Shown piece by piece: positions 1 to 8,905 of a DNA stretch of 64,000 bases. Positions within the stretch are counted from its first letter, which is position 1; the number at the start of each line of letters is the position of its first letter. Source of the stretch: Pseudomonas sp. ADAK13. GTDB taxonomy: Bacteria > Pseudomonadota > Gammaproteobacteria > Pseudomonadales > Pseudomonadaceae. Position numbers and translations under genes: made by a program. Location: NCBI RefSeq assembly GCF_012935715.1, contig NZ_CP052860.1, positions 2,542,001 through 2,606,000 of the forward strand. Direction: 5' to 3'. Under the pieces are notes generated by a model, which searched no databases, was not told the origin of the DNA, and worked only from the letters and a program-made list of their open reading frames with translations.

Positions 1-86
1 GCCTTGGCCACGACCATGTGAAAGCTGTTGGAGCCCAGGTCGATGGCGGCGATCAGGGACAGATTCTTGGCTTGGGATTGCGGCAT
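1..86 (-). CDS. ppx: Exopolyphosphatase Ppx, N-terminus only
   Basis: Partial gene that runs off the left edge. The 28 complete N-terminal codons read MPQSQAKNLSLIAAIDLGSN and continue SFHMVVAK. The IDLGSNSFHMVV stretch is the phosphate-1 loop of the Ppx/GppA branch of the ASKHA ATPase fold. Ppx removes terminal phosphates from inorganic polyphosphate in the cytoplasm. In Pseudomonas, ppx normally lies divergently next to trxA-rho; here about 8.9 kb of other genes separate them. The call rests on a short but very characteristic stretch. Confidence 0.85.
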   Translation of the reverse strand, partial: MPQSQAKNLSLIAAIDLGSNSFHMVVAK

Positions 87-566
87 GGGTAAGGGGTCTC
101 GGTCGATAACCTCGCCATCGTGCCACGATCAACCGCTGACGCCAACGCGTAGTGCTATGGGAATTCTCCTATAGCTGTCCTGGAGCAAGATTTGTAGGAA
201 ATGTAGGGCGATTACTTTTGCGTCTGACGTTAAGTCCGAAGGGTATATAGGAAATAATTAATTTCCTCGATTTGGATGTTTTTACTGAATTTGCCTACGC
301 TGGCGTATTACTTGTCCGGTCGATATGTTGCTTAGGACTACCGGCAGATCGGTTTGCAATGACAATCACTTTTTACTGCTCTGACAGTAGTTAAGGGTTT
401 GTCTTATTCTTTCTCTGGGTATTAAAGAGCGAGACTGTCACTCGGCAATTAGGCCGTGGTGCTATTTATTTATGGTTTTGTATTTCAAGGATGAAGTGCG
501 GTAGGGCAGTGGAGCGGCCCTGGCGATAATAAAAGGCGCCTGATAACTTTTAGTGACAGGTTGAAC
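87..566. promoter_or_regulatory. AT-rich divergent upstream region of ppx and the fimbrial operon
   Basis: 480 bases with no credible gene. It is clearly richer in A+T than its neighbours. It holds a perfect 7-5-7 palindrome at 249-267 (AGGAAAT, 5-base spacer, ATTTCCT) and a direct repeat TAGGAAAT at 195-202 and 248-255, start to start 53 bases apart. These look like regulator sites for the fimbrial promoter, but no family can be assigned. Exact promoter positions are not clear. Confidence 0.5.
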
Positions 567-1214
567 ATGAAGAAAATATTGGGTTTGACGATGGGCGTTG
601 TTTGCCTGGCTGCAAGTATTGGTGCTCAAGCGACGACAAATGCACAGTTGATTGTCAGGGGCACTATTATTCCCGGCGCCTGCAATCTCAGCCTGGGCGC
701 TGGCGGAATTATTGATTACGGCCCGATTCTCTCTGGTGAGTTGTCGCCGACGGCCTTTAACCCCCGCGAAGAAAAGATCACCTCGCTGGTCGTCAATTGC
801 GGTACCACCCCAGCGCAGTTCGGATTGACCCTTACCGACCTGCAAGCCCACACCAAAGTCCCGGGCATCCTGGGTGCTGGTTACACTGAGGCGCAAAATT
901 ATGGCTTGGGCGCCGAAGGCTCACGGCGCACCGGTGGTTACTCGGTTACTCTCCGGGACCTCAGGGCTGCGGGTGTAGTTCTGAATCCGATCATGCGGGT
1001 CGGCGGCGGGGCTTGGCAGAACAGTGATGGCAAAGTGGCCCAAACCCCCAGTCAATACTCGTGGCGCAACGGGGTGACTATTGTACCGGCCCGTGTTGCG
1101 CAACTAACAGGGACACTCGCAGTAAAGGCGGTTATCAACCGGGGGCAAGACTTAAACCTTACCCAGGATATTACGCTCGATGGGCGCACGACTCTCGTAT
1201 TGAATTACATCTAA
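567..1214 (+). CDS. DUF1120-type fimbrial subunit
   Basis: A 215-residue secreted protein. Residues 1-23 form a signal peptide (MKKILGLTMGVVCLAASIGA, cleaved after AQA). The mature part starts like a pilin, with a cysteine pair (PGACNLSLG and VVNCG) spaced as in chaperone-usher subunits, and ends in an alternating beta-strand. It resembles the DUF1120 family of Pseudomonas. It is first in a cluster with a chaperone, an usher and a second related subunit, so it is probably the major subunit or a tip protein. The ATG at 567 follows a weak purine-rich site; a TTG at 561 is possible but less likely. Confidence 0.75.
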   Translation: MKKILGLTMGVVCLAASIGAQATTNAQLIVRGTIIPGACNLSLGAGGIIDYGPILSGELSPTAFNPREEKITSLVVNCGTTPAQFGLTLTDLQAHTKVPGILGAGYTEAQNYGLGAEGSRRTGGYSVTLRDLRAAGVVLNPIMRVGGGAWQNSDGKVAQTPSQYSWRNGVTIVPARVAQLTGTLAVKAVINRGQDLNLTQDITLDGRTTLVLNYI

Positions 1215-1331
1215 ACGCCTGAAACAGCCGGTATTGAAACGGGAGCTTCTAAAAGTTTTCCGTTTCCTATCGGCTGCGCTTATCGGTTTATTTGTTAGGC
1301 AGCTGTTACTTTTAATGTGCGGGAGAGCTCA

Positions 1332-2048
1332 GTGAGTAGTCTTTCAAGGGGCACTATGGCGCTGCTGTGGTGTGCAAGTTGTGCTTTATTTTTTTCCTGC
1401 ATGGCAGTAGCAGACGGTATGCAGCCCGAAACAACGGTTGTCGTTCTTTATGAAGAGGATGGAGAGGCGACGATCAACATAAGAAACACGGATGCCGGCC
1501 CTGCGCTACTTCATTCGGTCATTGAGAATATCCCCGAGGACCAGGAACCACTGTTGATTGTCACGCCGCCCATTACCCGTGTAGAAAGCGGCGAAACGCA
1601 GCTTGTGCGTTTCATCGGTACTCTTAAAGAGCCCCTCAAGACCCAGCGGTTGAAGCGTATTTCGTTCGAGGGTATTCCCCAGGCGCGTGCACCGGGGGGC
1701 ACCACCATCGGAATCACCCTACGACAGAACCTGCCGTTGATCCTGCACCCGAAGGGGTTGCCCCGGCATCAATCGCCGTGGGAGTTGCTCAAATGGAAGC
1801 GGGAAGGCGAGCAACTGACCGTTCATAACGACAGTGCCTACGTAGTTCGCCTGGGACTGGAAGTACAACTGCACCCGCAAAAGCACCTGGCCATCTTGCC
1901 GCGGACCTATATTTTGCCCGGGGAAGTACTGATCGCCCAGGTTGACGGATCATTAACGGGCGTGGCTTCGGTCGAGTTTCATCCGGCCACGGTCTACGGG
2001 TATATGGTCGACAGCTACCGCGCCGCTCTTGTTGCTGATGCAGGTTGA
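1332..2048 (+). CDS. Periplasmic fimbrial chaperone
   Basis: A PapD/FimC-type chaperone of about 238 residues that would hold pilin subunits in the periplasm by donor-strand complementation. A signal peptide ends near ADG; the N-terminal immunoglobulin domain has the usual features: PETTVVVLYEEDGEATINIRN, cut here at the strand A-B region, then RVESGETQLVRFIG and the RLKRISFEGIP strand. The C-terminal domain (LTVHNDSAYVVRLGL) matches the family. The GTG at 1332 has a GGAG 7 bases upstream; GTG 1317 is the longer alternative. It lies 117 bases after the first subunit gene, and its end is close to the usher start, consistent with one operon. Confidence 0.82.
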   Translation: MSSLSRGTMALLWCASCALFFSCMAVADGMQPETTVVVLYEEDGEATINIRNTDAGPALLHSVIENIPEDQEPLLIVTPPITRVESGETQLVRFIGTLKEPLKTQRLKRISFEGIPQARAPGGTTIGITLRQNLPLILHPKGLPRHQSPWELLKWKREGEQLTVHNDSAYVVRLGLEVQLHPQKHLAILPRTYILPGEVLIAQVDGSLTGVASVEFHPATVYGYMVDSYRAALVADAG

Positions 2049-2055
2049 GCGGGCC

Positions 2056-4584
2056 ATGAGAACAATGAATATCGCAGGGCTGCGGCCCTCGCGCCAACCA
2101 GTTGTCAGCACCCCGGTTTTCTGGGTTTGCCGTACGAAGATTTTCATGGGGCTTGCAACGCTATGGGGCCTGCCCGGCTACGCCCCGGCGATTGAGTTGG
2201 GGGAGGGCTTTGATCTTGCCGCCTTGACCAGTCATGGGATTGACCCGAAGGTCTCTGATTACTTTCGCAGTGCCGCGCGGTTTCGTGAGGGGGTCCATGT
2301 GGTGGGCCTGCGAGTCAACGGAGCCCCGCTGGGGCTGGTGGATGCACGCTTCGATTACCAGGGGCAACTGTGCTTTACCCGCGGGCTGCTGGAAAAGGCT
2401 GGTTTGTGGGTGCCCACTGCAGTGATTCGCCCGGGGATTGCACCGGATCAGGCTTGTCATGACTTTCTCGGCGAATATCCCGCGACGATGGTGAGACTGC
2501 GCCCTGGCAGCGATGAGGTCTCGCTGGTGGTGCCGACCCAGTCCTTGCGCGAGCCAGAATGGGAGCCCGGGAGTTTTTCCCAGGGTGGGGCCGCGGCCTT
2601 GTTCAACTATGACGTATTGGCGTTCGATACCCGCTCGCGCGGAGCGCCTAGCCGCTATGTATCTGCTTATACCGAGGCGGGGTTCAACCTGGGTAACTGG
2701 GTTGTCCGTAGTCGTCAGTTCTATGTTTCAGACAATGGCAAGACCAGCACCGAGCATGTGCATGCTTATGCCCAGCGCGATATTGCCGCGTTGCGGTCGA
2801 CGTTCCAGGTGGGTCAAATTTCCAGCAACAATCCGGTATTTGGCGGGATTCAGTTGTCGGGCGTGCAGTTTTCCCCAGACGGGCAGTCTCGAACGCCTTC
2901 TGCTGGCAACGCCGTGGTAGTCGAAGGTCTGGCGCAGGGCCAGTCGCGTATCGAAGTGCGCCAGGCAGGTGTGTTGATTCACACCACGCTGGTACCGGAT
3001 GGGCCATTCAGGCTGACTGGCTTGCCGTTGCTTAATGGCACCAGCGACCTTGACGTAACCGTGATTGACGTCCGGGATGCAAAGCGCAGTTTCGTGGTGC
3101 CGGCAGCGTCCTTTCGAGGGATGGCCCCGGTAACGCCTGGTTATTACTTCTCCCTTGGCAAAGTGCGCGAGCGCTCAACCGACGACATCGAGCAGCCGGT
3201 AGTTGCCATGGGCAGCGGGACCTGGGGTGTTGGGCGGGGTGCATCGGTGGGTTTCGGATTGCTCAGTACCGATGACTATCAAGCCGCAGGCGGCACCCTG
3301 AGCAGTGTCTTCTTCCAGCGGGTTTCCGTGGGCCTGCGCCACACTCTTTCCCGTGACGGGCTGGACGAATTATCCGGAGCACGCAGCACGCTGTCCCTTG
3401 GCAGTCCATTGGTCGCCGGTATCGACATCAGCCTGAGCGCCACCACACAGACCCGGGGTTACCGCGAGGTACTGGAAGCGGGACAGTCATCAAGGGTCGA
3501 TGATCTGGACGCCCGCTTCAAGAATCAGTACACGGCGGGTTTGAGTTGGGCCGAGCCGTCACTGGGCGGCTTCTCAATCAGCTATACCCGCAGCTCACAA
3601 TTTGACGGACAAGCAACCGGGCACCTGTTTGCCTCGTGGAACAAAACGTTCAGTGGCGTCGATGTTTCGTTGATTGCCGATTCCCAGGTCGGTGGATCGC
3701 AGCCGCGCAATCAAAACGGTTTTGTCAGGGTGCGCCGTGAGGAGCAGGGGCCGGGAGGCGTGTCGATGCGGCTTCAGGTCAGCGTCCCCCTGGGAGAAGA
3801 CCGTCGCCTGAGATCCTACGCCAGCCGTCGTGGCGACAGGTTCGATGTGGGCACCGCGCTCAGTGAGCGAGTCAATGAGTATGTGAACTATGAGGTGGCT
3901 GCGGAGCGGGATGTTGCCGACCGTGAGCAAACGGTTCGCGGCCATGTGGACGTAATGCCGCGCTATACCCGTGTCGGGCTCGGCGTGAGCCGCGACCCGT
4001 TGGGCACCAGTTATACCGGGCAATTGCACGGTGGCGTTGTGGCCCATGAGCGCGGGCTGACGTTCTCGCCCTACAGCGTTCAAGACACCTTCGGCGTCCT
4101 CTCTGTGGGTGATATTGGCGCCGCGAGGGTAGCGACCCCTCAGGGGCCGGTCTGGACGGACTATCGAGGGCATGCGGTGATTGCCGGCCTGCCGGCTTAT
4201 ACCAGCAGCCGCATTGAGGTACAGACCCAATCCCTGCCCAAGCGCGTCGATCTGAAGAACGGGACCAAGGTCCTCGCCGCCGGTCGCGGGTCCTTCAATA
4301 CTGTGGATTTCGATGTGGTGAAAGTTCGCCGCGTACTGCTTGAAGCGCAAGACGAACAGGGGCGTCCTCTGCCTCAAGGCGCCTCGGTGTTCAGCAGGGA
4401 CAATACCTTCCTGACCAGCGTCGTGGGGGAGGGAATGATCTTCCTGAACAATCTCAGTGAGCAGCAAACCCTGCATGTCTCACTGCCAGACTCAAGCATC
4501 TGCCTGTTGCACCTGAACCCTGAGCAAGAGATCAACGATGACAAACTCTACGAAACGGCTGGGGCGGTGTGTGTTGCCCGCTGA
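2056..4584 (+). CDS. Fimbrial outer-membrane usher
   Basis: An 842-residue FimD/PapC-type usher, the beta-barrel pore that assembles and secretes pili. After an N-terminal signal region (CRTKIFMGLATLWGL) comes the periplasmic N-domain, then the barrel with the plug region (about 230-320), many aromatic barrel strands, and a C-terminal domain (GRPLPQGASVFS, then FLNNLSEQQTLHV) ending in a cysteine pair. Length fits the family. ATG 2056 follows GAGCGGG, 7 bases after the chaperone stop; ATG 2038 would overlap the chaperone. Its end overlaps the next subunit gene by 47 bases, typical of translational coupling. Confidence 0.88.
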   Translation: MRTMNIAGLRPSRQPVVSTPVFWVCRTKIFMGLATLWGLPGYAPAIELGEGFDLAALTSHGIDPKVSDYFRSAARFREGVHVVGLRVNGAPLGLVDARFDYQGQLCFTRGLLEKAGLWVPTAVIRPGIAPDQACHDFLGEYPATMVRLRPGSDEVSLVVPTQSLREPEWEPGSFSQGGAAALFNYDVLAFDTRSRGAPSRYVSAYTEAGFNLGNWVVRSRQFYVSDNGKTSTEHVHAYAQRDIAALRSTFQVGQISSNNPVFGGIQLSGVQFSPDGQSRTPSAGNAVVVEGLAQGQSRIEVRQAGVLIHTTLVPDGPFRLTGLPLLNGTSDLDVTVIDVRDAKRSFVVPAASFRGMAPVTPGYYFSLGKVRERSTDDIEQPVVAMGSGTWGVGRGASVGFGLLSTDDYQAAGGTLSSVFFQRVSVGLRHTLSRDGLDELSGARSTLSLGSPLVAGIDISLSATTQTRGYREVLEAGQSSRVDDLDARFKNQYTAGLSWAEPSLGGFSISYTRSSQFDGQATGHLFASWNKTFSGVDVSLIADSQVGGSQPRNQNGFVRVRREEQGPGGVSMRLQVSVPLGEDRRLRSYASRRGDRFDVGTALSERVNEYVNYEVAAERDVADREQTVRGHVDVMPRYTRVGLGVSRDPLGTSYTGQLHGGVVAHERGLTFSPYSVQDTFGVLSVGDIGAARVATPQGPVWTDYRGHAVIAGLPAYTSSRIEVQTQSLPKRVDLKNGTKVLAAGRGSFNTVDFDVVKVRRVLLEAQDEQGRPLPQGASVFSRDNTFLTSVVGEGMIFLNNLSEQQTLHVSLPDSSICLLHLNPEQEINDDKLYETAGAVCVAR

Positions 4585-5137
4585 GCCTGGAAGCCTGCGA
4601 TTGGGGCTTATGCTGTACTTCTTGCTTTTTGTAATCGCCATGGCGAACGAGGCGCGTGCTGATACGTGTCGACTGTCCTTGAGTCAGCCGCGGATTGACT
4701 ATGGTCCTGTTCGGCATGGGCAGCAGGATGGCCAATCGGTGTCCTTGGGCACGCGTACCCTGCACCTGAACGTTGTCTGTGCTGATGCGTCGGTGATGGC
4801 GTTGCGATTTAGCGGCGTGCCAGCGGATGGCCAGGGATTCCGCTTTGGTCGCCAGGGGCAATTCACCCTGAACCTCAAGCACGCCCAGGTCGATGGCCAG
4901 GCTGTTGAATGGGCAGTCGCCCACTTGCCCGTCGAACCTGCCACCGGGCGCCTGTTGCCTGGCCAGACGCTGGTTGCGCGAGCGGCAGGATTGCCGTTGG
5001 TGGGCCGTCGGTTGACGGCCCAGGTTGATGTTGAGGCGCACGTGCCTTCCGCGGCCCTCGGGGTACGCAGCGAGACGCTGCTGGAGGGGCTGGGAAACCT
5101 TGAGCTGGTCAGCCTGGCTGTTCCACCGAACCGATGA
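4538..5137 (+). CDS. Second fimbrial subunit of DUF1120 type
   Basis: A 199-residue secreted protein. The hydrophobic stretch LGLMLYFLLFVIAMANEARA is a signal peptide, followed by ADTCRLSLSQPRIDYGPV and a second cysteine in LNVVCADA, the same cysteine layout as the first subunit of the cluster. It is therefore a minor pilin or tip adhesin candidate. The ATG at 4538 overlaps the usher; ATG 4610 behind a GGGG run would give a cleaner signal peptide and no overlap and is a real alternative. Its 3' end overlaps by 29 bases the end of the ABC ATPase gene on the other strand. Confidence 0.68.
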   Translation: MTNSTKRLGRCVLPAEPGSLRLGLMLYFLLFVIAMANEARADTCRLSLSQPRIDYGPVRHGQQDGQSVSLGTRTLHLNVVCADASVMALRFSGVPADGQGFRFGRQGQFTLNLKHAQVDGQAVEWAVAHLPVEPATGRLLPGQTLVARAAGLPLVGRRLTAQVDVEAHVPSAALGVRSETLLEGLGNLELVSLAVPPNR

Positions 5138-5846
5138 AATTGGCCAGCTCGGCGGTCTGCGGGTTGGCAAACAGGATTTTCGGGTCGCCGACTTCGTGCA
5201 CCTTGCCCTGGTGCATGAACACCAGCTTGTCGCCCACTTCCCGGGCAAAACGCATTTCATGGGTGACCATGATCAGCGTCATCCCATCCTTGGCCAGTTG
5301 GCGCACCACGCTGAGCACTTCGTTGACCAGTTCCGGGTCCAGGGCCGAGGTGATTTCATCGCACAGCAACACCTTGGGCGACATTGCCAGCGCCCGGGCG
5401 ATGGCTACCCGCTGCTGCTGGCCGCCGGACAAGCGATCGGGGAAGGCGTCGAACTTCTCCCCCAGCCCAACCCGTTCGAGCATTTGTCGCGCCAGCTGCG
5501 CGGCCTTGGCCTTGGGTACTTTCTGCACCACCTGGGGGGCGAGCATGACGTTTTCCCCCACGGTCAGGTGCGGGAACAGGTTGAACTGCTGGAACACCAT
5601 GCCGACTTTCTGCCGCAAGCTGCGCAGGTCGGCGCGTGCGGCGTCGAGGTATTCGCCGTCCACTTCGATCACCCCGTCGTTGATCGACTCCAGGCCATTG
5701 AGGGTACGCAGCAAGGTGGATTTGCCCGAGCCGCTGCGGCCGATGATCGCCACCACCTGGCCTTCTTCGACACTCAGGTCGATGCCCTTGAGTACATGGT
5801 GATCGCCGTAATACTTATGCAGGGCGGAAATTCTAAGCAGAGGCAT
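5109..5846 (-). CDS. Polar amino-acid ABC transporter, ATP-binding subunit
   Basis: A 245-residue ATPase of the HisP/GlnQ group. Walker A is GRSGSGKST (about residues 36-44), the signature is LSGGQQQRVAIARALAMSP, Walker B LLCDEITSALDPELV (aspartate-glutamate present), H-loop VTHEMRFAREV. It energises uptake by the two permeases encoded just upstream on the same strand; the start codon lies inside the end of the permease gene (14-base overlap) behind GGAAAGGAG. The order binding protein, permease, permease, ATPase is the standard four-gene unit. The substrate cannot be fixed from sequence. Confidence 0.92.
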   Translation of the reverse strand: MPLLRISALHKYYGDHHVLKGIDLSVEEGQVVAIIGRSGSGKSTLLRTLNGLESINDGVIEVDGEYLDAARADLRSLRQKVGMVFQQFNLFPHLTVGENVMLAPQVVQKVPKAKAAQLARQMLERVGLGEKFDAFPDRLSGGQQQRVAIARALAMSPKVLLCDEITSALDPELVNEVLSVVRQLAKDGMTLIMVTHEMRFAREVGDKLVFMHQGKVHEVGDPKILFANPQTAELANFIGSVEQPG

Positions 5847-6483
5847 GCAGTCTCCTTTCCAGGTAGCGCGCACTGAGGGACAAGGGGTAGCAGAGCAGGA
5901 AGTAACCCAGCGCCACCAGGCCATAGACCATGAAGGGTTCGAAGGTAGCGTTGGCGAGCATGCCGCCGGTTTTGGTCAGCTCGGTAAAGCCGATGATCGA
6001 GGTCACGGCGGTGCCTTTGACCACTTGCACCGAGAAACCCACGGTCGGCGCCACGGCAATGCGCAGGGCCTGGGGCAGGATCACGTAGCGCAGTTGTTCA
6101 AGCGGATTCAGGGCCAGGCTCGCGGACGCCTCCCATTGCCCGTGGGCGATGGAGTCGACGCAGCCCCGCCAGATCTCGGCCAGGTAGGCACTGGTGAACA
6201 GGGTCAAGGCAATCGCCGCTGCCAGCCAGGGCGAAATGTCCACGCCGAGCAAGGCGATGCCGAAGAACACCAGGAACAGCTGCATCAGCAGCGGCGTGCC
6301 CTGGAACAGTTCGATGTAGGTGCGGGCGACGTTGCGCGGGAAGGCCTTGTTACTGATGCGCAGGGTCATCACCAGCAAGCCGATCACGCCGCCGCCGATA
6401 AACGCCACCAGCGACAACAGCAAGGTCCACTGCAAGCCGGTGGCCAGGTTGCGCACGATGTCCCAGAAGGAAAAATCACTCAT
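5833..6483 (-). CDS. Polar amino-acid ABC transporter, permease 2
   Basis: A 216-residue HisQ/HisM-type inner-membrane permease with about five hydrophobic segments. The amphipathic N-terminal helix (MSDFSFWDIVRNLATGLQWT) and the EAA loop (EASASLALNPLEQLRYVILPQALR) that contacts the ATPase are both clear. The start is coupled to the preceding permease by a 4-base ATGA overlap. It should form a heterodimer with that permease. Confidence 0.9.
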   Translation of the reverse strand: MSDFSFWDIVRNLATGLQWTLLLSLVAFIGGGVIGLLVMTLRISNKAFPRNVARTYIELFQGTPLLMQLFLVFFGIALLGVDISPWLAAAIALTLFTSAYLAEIWRGCVDSIAHGQWEASASLALNPLEQLRYVILPQALRIAVAPTVGFSVQVVKGTAVTSIIGFTELTKTGGMLANATFEPFMVYGLVALGYFLLCYPLSLSARYLERRLHASA

Positions 6484-7148
6484 CGGGCGTTCCTCATCAC
6501 ATAGCGCCGACCGATCCAGTTGAGCAATTGGCGGATCATCAGTGCCATGCACAGGTAGACCAGGGTGGTCAGCGCGTAGGTTTCAAACGCACGGAAGTTG
6601 CGCGACTGGATAAAGTTGGCGGCAAAGCTCAGCTCTTCAGTGGCGATCTGCGAGCAGACCGCAGAACCGAGCATCACGATGATGATCTGGCTGCTCAAGG
6701 CCGGCCAGACCTTGCCCAGTGCCGGCAGCAGCACCACGTGGCGGAACGCTTCGAAGCGCGTCATCGCCAGTGCGGCCGCCGCTTCCAGTTGCCCGCGAGG
6801 GATCGCCTGGATCCCGGCGCGGATGATCTCCGTGGAGTACGCCCCGAGGTTGATCACCATCGCCAGCACCGCCGCCTGCCATTCGGTGATTTTCAGACCG
6901 AGGGACGGCAGGCCGAAGAAGATGAAAAACAACTGCACGAGGAACGGCGTGTTGCGGATCAACTCGACATACACCCCGAAGATCCAACTGAACGGCTGGA
7001 TCTTCCACGCCCGCACCACGGCGCCGACGATTCCCAGCGCCACGCCCAGCACCGCACCGATGGCGGTCAGTTCAAGGGTGAACAGCGCGCCGCGCAGCAA
7101 CAGATCGGTATTGGCCAGAACCGGCACAAAGTCGAATTGATAGGCCAT
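6480..7148 (-). CDS. Polar amino-acid ABC transporter, permease 1
   Basis: A 222-residue inner-membrane permease of the same family as its downstream neighbour. It starts MAYQFDFVPVLANTDLLLRG and carries the EAA loop near residue 125 (LEAAAALAMTRFEAFRHVVL). It lies 21 bases after the binding-protein gene and overlaps the next permease by 4 bases, so all four genes are one transcription unit read leftward. Confidence 0.9.
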   Translation of the reverse strand: MAYQFDFVPVLANTDLLLRGALFTLELTAIGAVLGVALGIVGAVVRAWKIQPFSWIFGVYVELIRNTPFLVQLFFIFFGLPSLGLKITEWQAAVLAMVINLGAYSTEIIRAGIQAIPRGQLEAAAALAMTRFEAFRHVVLLPALGKVWPALSSQIIIVMLGSAVCSQIATEELSFAANFIQSRNFRAFETYALTTLVYLCMALMIRQLLNWIGRRYVMRNAR

Positions 7149-7169
7149 AGTTAACCCTCGTTACCGCGA

Positions 7170-7955
7170 TCAGAGATCAGCCGGCAGCGGCTCTTTAAGC
7201 CACTGCATTGCGTTCTTTTCCAGGCTGCCGTCGGCCTTGGCTGCCACCAGGATCTGGTTGACCTTGTCCAGCAACGCCGGCTCATTCTTGTTCACGCCCA
7301 CGTACACCGGCGAGTCCTTGAGCTTCACTTTCAGTGCCGGCACGCGCTTGGGGTTGCGCTCGCTGATAGCCACCATCACCACGTTGCCGCTGGCGATCAG
7401 GTCCACCTGGCCGGCCAGGTAGGCGGCGATGGTCGAGTTGTTGTCTTCAAAGCGCTTGATCGTGGCTTCTTTAGGCGCAACGGCGGTCAGCTCGATGTCT
7501 TCAATGGCGCCACGGGTCACGCTGATGGTTTTGCCCTTGAGGTCGTCAACGGTGCTGACCGGCGCATCCGGCGGGCCGAACACGGCGAGGTAGAACGGCG
7601 CGTAGGCCTTGGAGAAGTCGATGACCTTCTCCCGTTCGGCGTTCTTGCCCAGGCTTGAAATCACCAGGTCGACCTTGCCGGTGGTGAGGAACGGAATGCG
7701 GTTGGTGCTGTTGACCGGGGTCAGTTCAAGTTTGACCTTGAGCTGGTCGGCCAGCAGTTTTGCGGTGTCGATGTCCAGGCCGCGGGGCTTCATGTCGGGG
7801 CCGACCGAGCCGAACGGCGGGAAGTCCTGAGGCACGGCCACCTTGAGGGTGCCACGGGCGACGATATCGTCCAGACCGTTGGCCTGGGCGGGCGCCTGGC
7901 TCAGCATCAGGCTGGCAAACAGGGCAGTGAGCAGGGCGCTGCAACGCTTGGTCAT
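7170..7955 (-). CDS. Polar amino-acid ABC transporter, periplasmic binding protein
   Basis: A 261-residue family-3 solute-binding protein. A signal peptide (cleaved near AQA-NG) precedes the typical first strand GTLKVAVPQDFPPFGSV and the DIDTAKLLADQL helix; the ligand-arginine region of the family is seen around KVDLVISSLGKNAEREKVID. It delivers its ligand, probably an amino acid or opine-like compound, to the permeases. ATG 7955 has GGAGAG upstream. It is the first gene of the unit; its promoter must lie in the 254 bases shared with the divergent FadR-type regulator. Confidence 0.88.
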   Translation of the reverse strand: MTKRCSALLTALFASLMLSQAPAQANGLDDIVARGTLKVAVPQDFPPFGSVGPDMKPRGLDIDTAKLLADQLKVKLELTPVNSTNRIPFLTTGKVDLVISSLGKNAEREKVIDFSKAYAPFYLAVFGPPDAPVSTVDDLKGKTISVTRGAIEDIELTAVAPKEATIKRFEDNNSTIAAYLAGQVDLIASGNVVMVAISERNPKRVPALKVKLKDSPVYVGVNKNEPALLDKVNQILVAAKADGSLEKNAMQWLKEPLPADL

Positions 7956-8209
7956 GGCAACTCTCCGAAAAGGACGAAAGGATTTTCTGAGTTTTGCCAG
8001 TGCACAGCCCATGCCAGTACTGCTCTTATTCGCGCAAAGGCCGGTAGCCGTTGAGTTCTGGCGGTCTTACTGGTCTGAACAGTTGATGCGCTTTCTGCAC
8101 CCTTTTCGAGCGCCGCCAAAACCGCGCGAGCCCCTTTGGGGCGTGGCTTGCCGGGCGTCGAGAATAGCTTTACAACTAGCCGCTCAGTTGACGGGAAATT
8201 TGAGTTTTT

Positions 8210-8905
8210 ATGAATTCCATCGCCCAAGCCGTACCGGAAGTGGCGTTACAGGCCATCCGCAAATTGATCGCCGATGAGGGCTTCGGGCCGGGCGATGCAT
8301 TGCCCTCCCAGCGCGATTTGGCGCTGCAATTGGGCGTGAGCCGGGCCTCGTTGCGTGAAGCCTTGTCATCGCTCAGTGCCCTGGGCTTGGTCAGTGTGCA
8401 GCCGGGCAAAGGCGTGTTTGTGCAAGCCGCCGAGGAAGCTCCGGGGTTGGCCTGGCCATTTACGGCACAGGCAACGCCGCTGGATATCTTTCAGTTGCGC
8501 TACGCGCTGGAAGGCTTTGCGGCGGGGCTGGCGGCAGTGACGTTGACCACCGATGAACTGGACATTCTGGAAGACAATGTCGAGGCGATGCGCAAGGAGT
8601 TAAAGACTGGCGACTTTGAAGCGGCAGCCCGGCTGGACTTCGAATTCCACCGGCGCATCCTGCTGGCCAGCGGCAATCAGGCGATGGTGAGCATCCTCAG
8701 CGCCAGTGCGGAGGTGTTTTTGGAGAGCCAGAAGCTACCGTTCATCCGGCCAGAGCGGGCCATGGAGACCTGGCAGGAACACCGCAAGATCCTCCGTGCA
8801 CTGGCTCGGCGCGCCAGCGGGGCGGCGCAGAAAAGCATGCAGGAACACGTACGTAACGCGGCGCTGCGTACGGGCATTGCGTTCATCACTCCCGTGACCC
8901 CTTGA
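8210..8905 (+). CDS. FadR-subfamily GntR transcriptional regulator
   Basis: A 231-residue regulator. Residues 10-75 form the GntR winged helix (GPGDALPSQRDLALQLGVSR, then ASLREALSSLSALGLVSVQ and GKGVFVQ). Residues 90-220 form the all-helical FCD ligand domain, with the metal-type residues D in LDFEFHRRIL and the histidines following it. Its position, divergent from the amino-acid ABC operon, suggests it controls that operon and itself in response to the substrate or a product; this is inference from layout. An imperfect inverted repeat (GAGTTGGG / CCCAAACTC) overlaps the stop codon. Confidence 0.87.
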   Translation: MNSIAQAVPEVALQAIRKLIADEGFGPGDALPSQRDLALQLGVSRASLREALSSLSALGLVSVQPGKGVFVQAAEEAPGLAWPFTAQATPLDIFQLRYALEGFAAGLAAVTLTTDELDILEDNVEAMRKELKTGDFEAAARLDFEFHRRILLASGNQAMVSILSASAEVFLESQKLPFIRPERAMETWQEHRKILRALARRASGAAQKSMQEHVRNAALRTGIAFITPVTP

